Position numbers and translations under genes: made by a program. This document shows positions 63,691-64,000 of a stretch of DNA of 64,000 nucleotides, piece after piece (position 1 is the stretch's first letter; the number at the start of each line of letters is the position of its first letter). Location: positions 3,286,001 to 3,350,000 of the forward strand of contig CAKKNE010000004.1 in the NCBI GenBank assembly GCA_918797485.1, given 5' to 3'. Under the pieces are notes generated by a model. The model had not been told where the DNA came from, made no database searches, and saw only the letters and a list, made by a program, of their open reading frames with translations. This DNA is from Pelagomonas calceolata (taxonomy: Eukaryota > Sar > Pelagophyceae > Pelagomonadales > Pelagomonadaceae).

Positions 63691-64000
63691 TCACACATCC
63701 TTACACAGTTCCATCTGCTGCTCGATGGCCGCGGCGAGCGGCGCGACAGCCTCGCCGGGCAGGTCGTGCTTCGAGCAAAACGCCACCGCCACCGCCTCGG
63801 GCACGTCGCCCTCGCAGACGCGGATCGTGCCGACGCCGTCGACCGTCAGCTCGAAGAGCACGCACGAGGTCTCGCCGCGGTCCCCGGTGAGCGCCACGTG
63901 CGTTTCGGGAAAGAGCGGCACCGTCGACCGCGCGTTCTTCTCGTCGCGAAAAGATGGCCGCGCGAACGCGCAAAAAAACACGAGGCGGTCCTCGTCGGAC
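63691..64000 (-). CDS. Hypothetical protein (5' partial at window edge)
   Basis: The frame is open to the right edge; about 103 C-terminal residues are seen, ending CKDV. The visible part includes DEDRLVFFCAFARPSF, TCVLFELTVDGVGTIRV-like strands (seen as SCVLFELTVDGVGTIRVCEG) and EAVAVAFCSKHDLPGEAVAP followed by a helix LAAAIEQQMEL. The AxxFCxxHxLxxxxVxPLxxxIxxQ ending is a short helical motif I have seen at the end of many protist proteins after kinase or scaffold parts, so it does not define function. The start and most of the gene lie outside the window. Confidence 0.6.
   Translation of the reverse strand, partial: SDEDRLVFFCAFARPSFRDEKNARSTVPLFPETHVALTGDRGETSCVLFELTVDGVGTIRVCEGDVPEAVAVAFCSKHDLPGEAVAPLAAAIEQQMELCKDV

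Noticed and set aside
1-64000. tRNA, rRNA, CRISPR arrays and bacterial operon features
   Set aside because: I looked for T-loop type GGTTCRA signatures, rRNA-like blocks and regular short repeats with spacers; none convinced. The gene content is eukaryotic, so ribosome binding sites and operons do not apply.
1-64000. Endogenous virus or retroelement copies
   Set aside because: No reverse transcriptase, integrase, capsid or long terminal repeat signature is visible in any frame.

Overview
The window is nuclear DNA from a gene-dense, GC-rich eukaryote, most likely a microalga of the stramenopile/pelagophyte type (Aureococcus-like). Four points support this. Eukaryote-only proteins are present: RRP45, UTP3/Sas10, PRKRIP1, a p23 co-chaperone, PUB-UBX, CH-CH and ABCC proteins. 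A fibrillin-like plastid protein with a secretory leader is encoded. Most genes are single long exons. One gene carries two introner-type introns, each with terminal inverted repeats and an 8-bp target duplication, a style I recall being described from Aureococcus anophagefferens. The species itself is inferred. Start codons were set at ATG.

I support 36 protein genes, two of them cut by the window edges. Genes largely alternate in strand. Convergent neighbours are often only 4-85 bp apart at their stop codons, and divergent pairs share promoter regions of about 400-560 bp. Left part (1-12.2 kb): Cache/flavin-reductase fragment, p23, an RS/Tudor-like protein, a small membrane protein, a VHL-like metallopeptidase, an HMG-box chromatin-type protein and a 1,408-residue IQ/Sfi1-like repeat protein. 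At 12.2-13.7 kb lies a low-GC island of degenerate tandem repeats. At 13.8-25.9 kb: Ala/Pro-rich secretory protein, RING-SAP ligase, LRR protein, PHOSPHO-type phosphatase, double-Cache membrane protein, a ShK-VHL-prolyl-4-hydroxylase fusion, SMARCAL1-like SNF2 ATPase, Cys-rich membrane protein, PUB-UBX p97 cofactor and a G-box repeat protein. At 25.9-27.6 kb is a non-coding block with a long hairpin and a 1.16-kb segment bounded by perfect 26-bp inverted repeats.

Right part (27.6-64 kb): ABCC transporter, Sfi1-like coiled-coil protein, RS-rich repeat protein, UTP3, O-fucosyltransferase-like protein, P-loop kinase with ubiquitin-interacting motifs, EF-hand protein with introners, cupin protein, RRM-like protein, RRP45, a CH-CH/CAP fusion, WD40 protein, PRKRIP1, a second fucosyltransferase-like secretory protein and the fibrillin-like protein.

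The most interesting signals are: (1) a polypeptide joining a VHL beta-like domain, the hydroxyproline reader of animals, to a prolyl 4-hydroxylase, plus a second VHL-like protein 15 kb away; (2) the two introners, one of which splits an EF-hand loop that splicing restores exactly; (3) a roughly 24-bp imperfect palindrome occurring at least 12 times, always 5' of a gene, in three cases exactly 201 bp before the ATG; (4) a separate repeat family confined to convergent 3' gaps; (5) the actin-binding CH-CH/CAP fusion.
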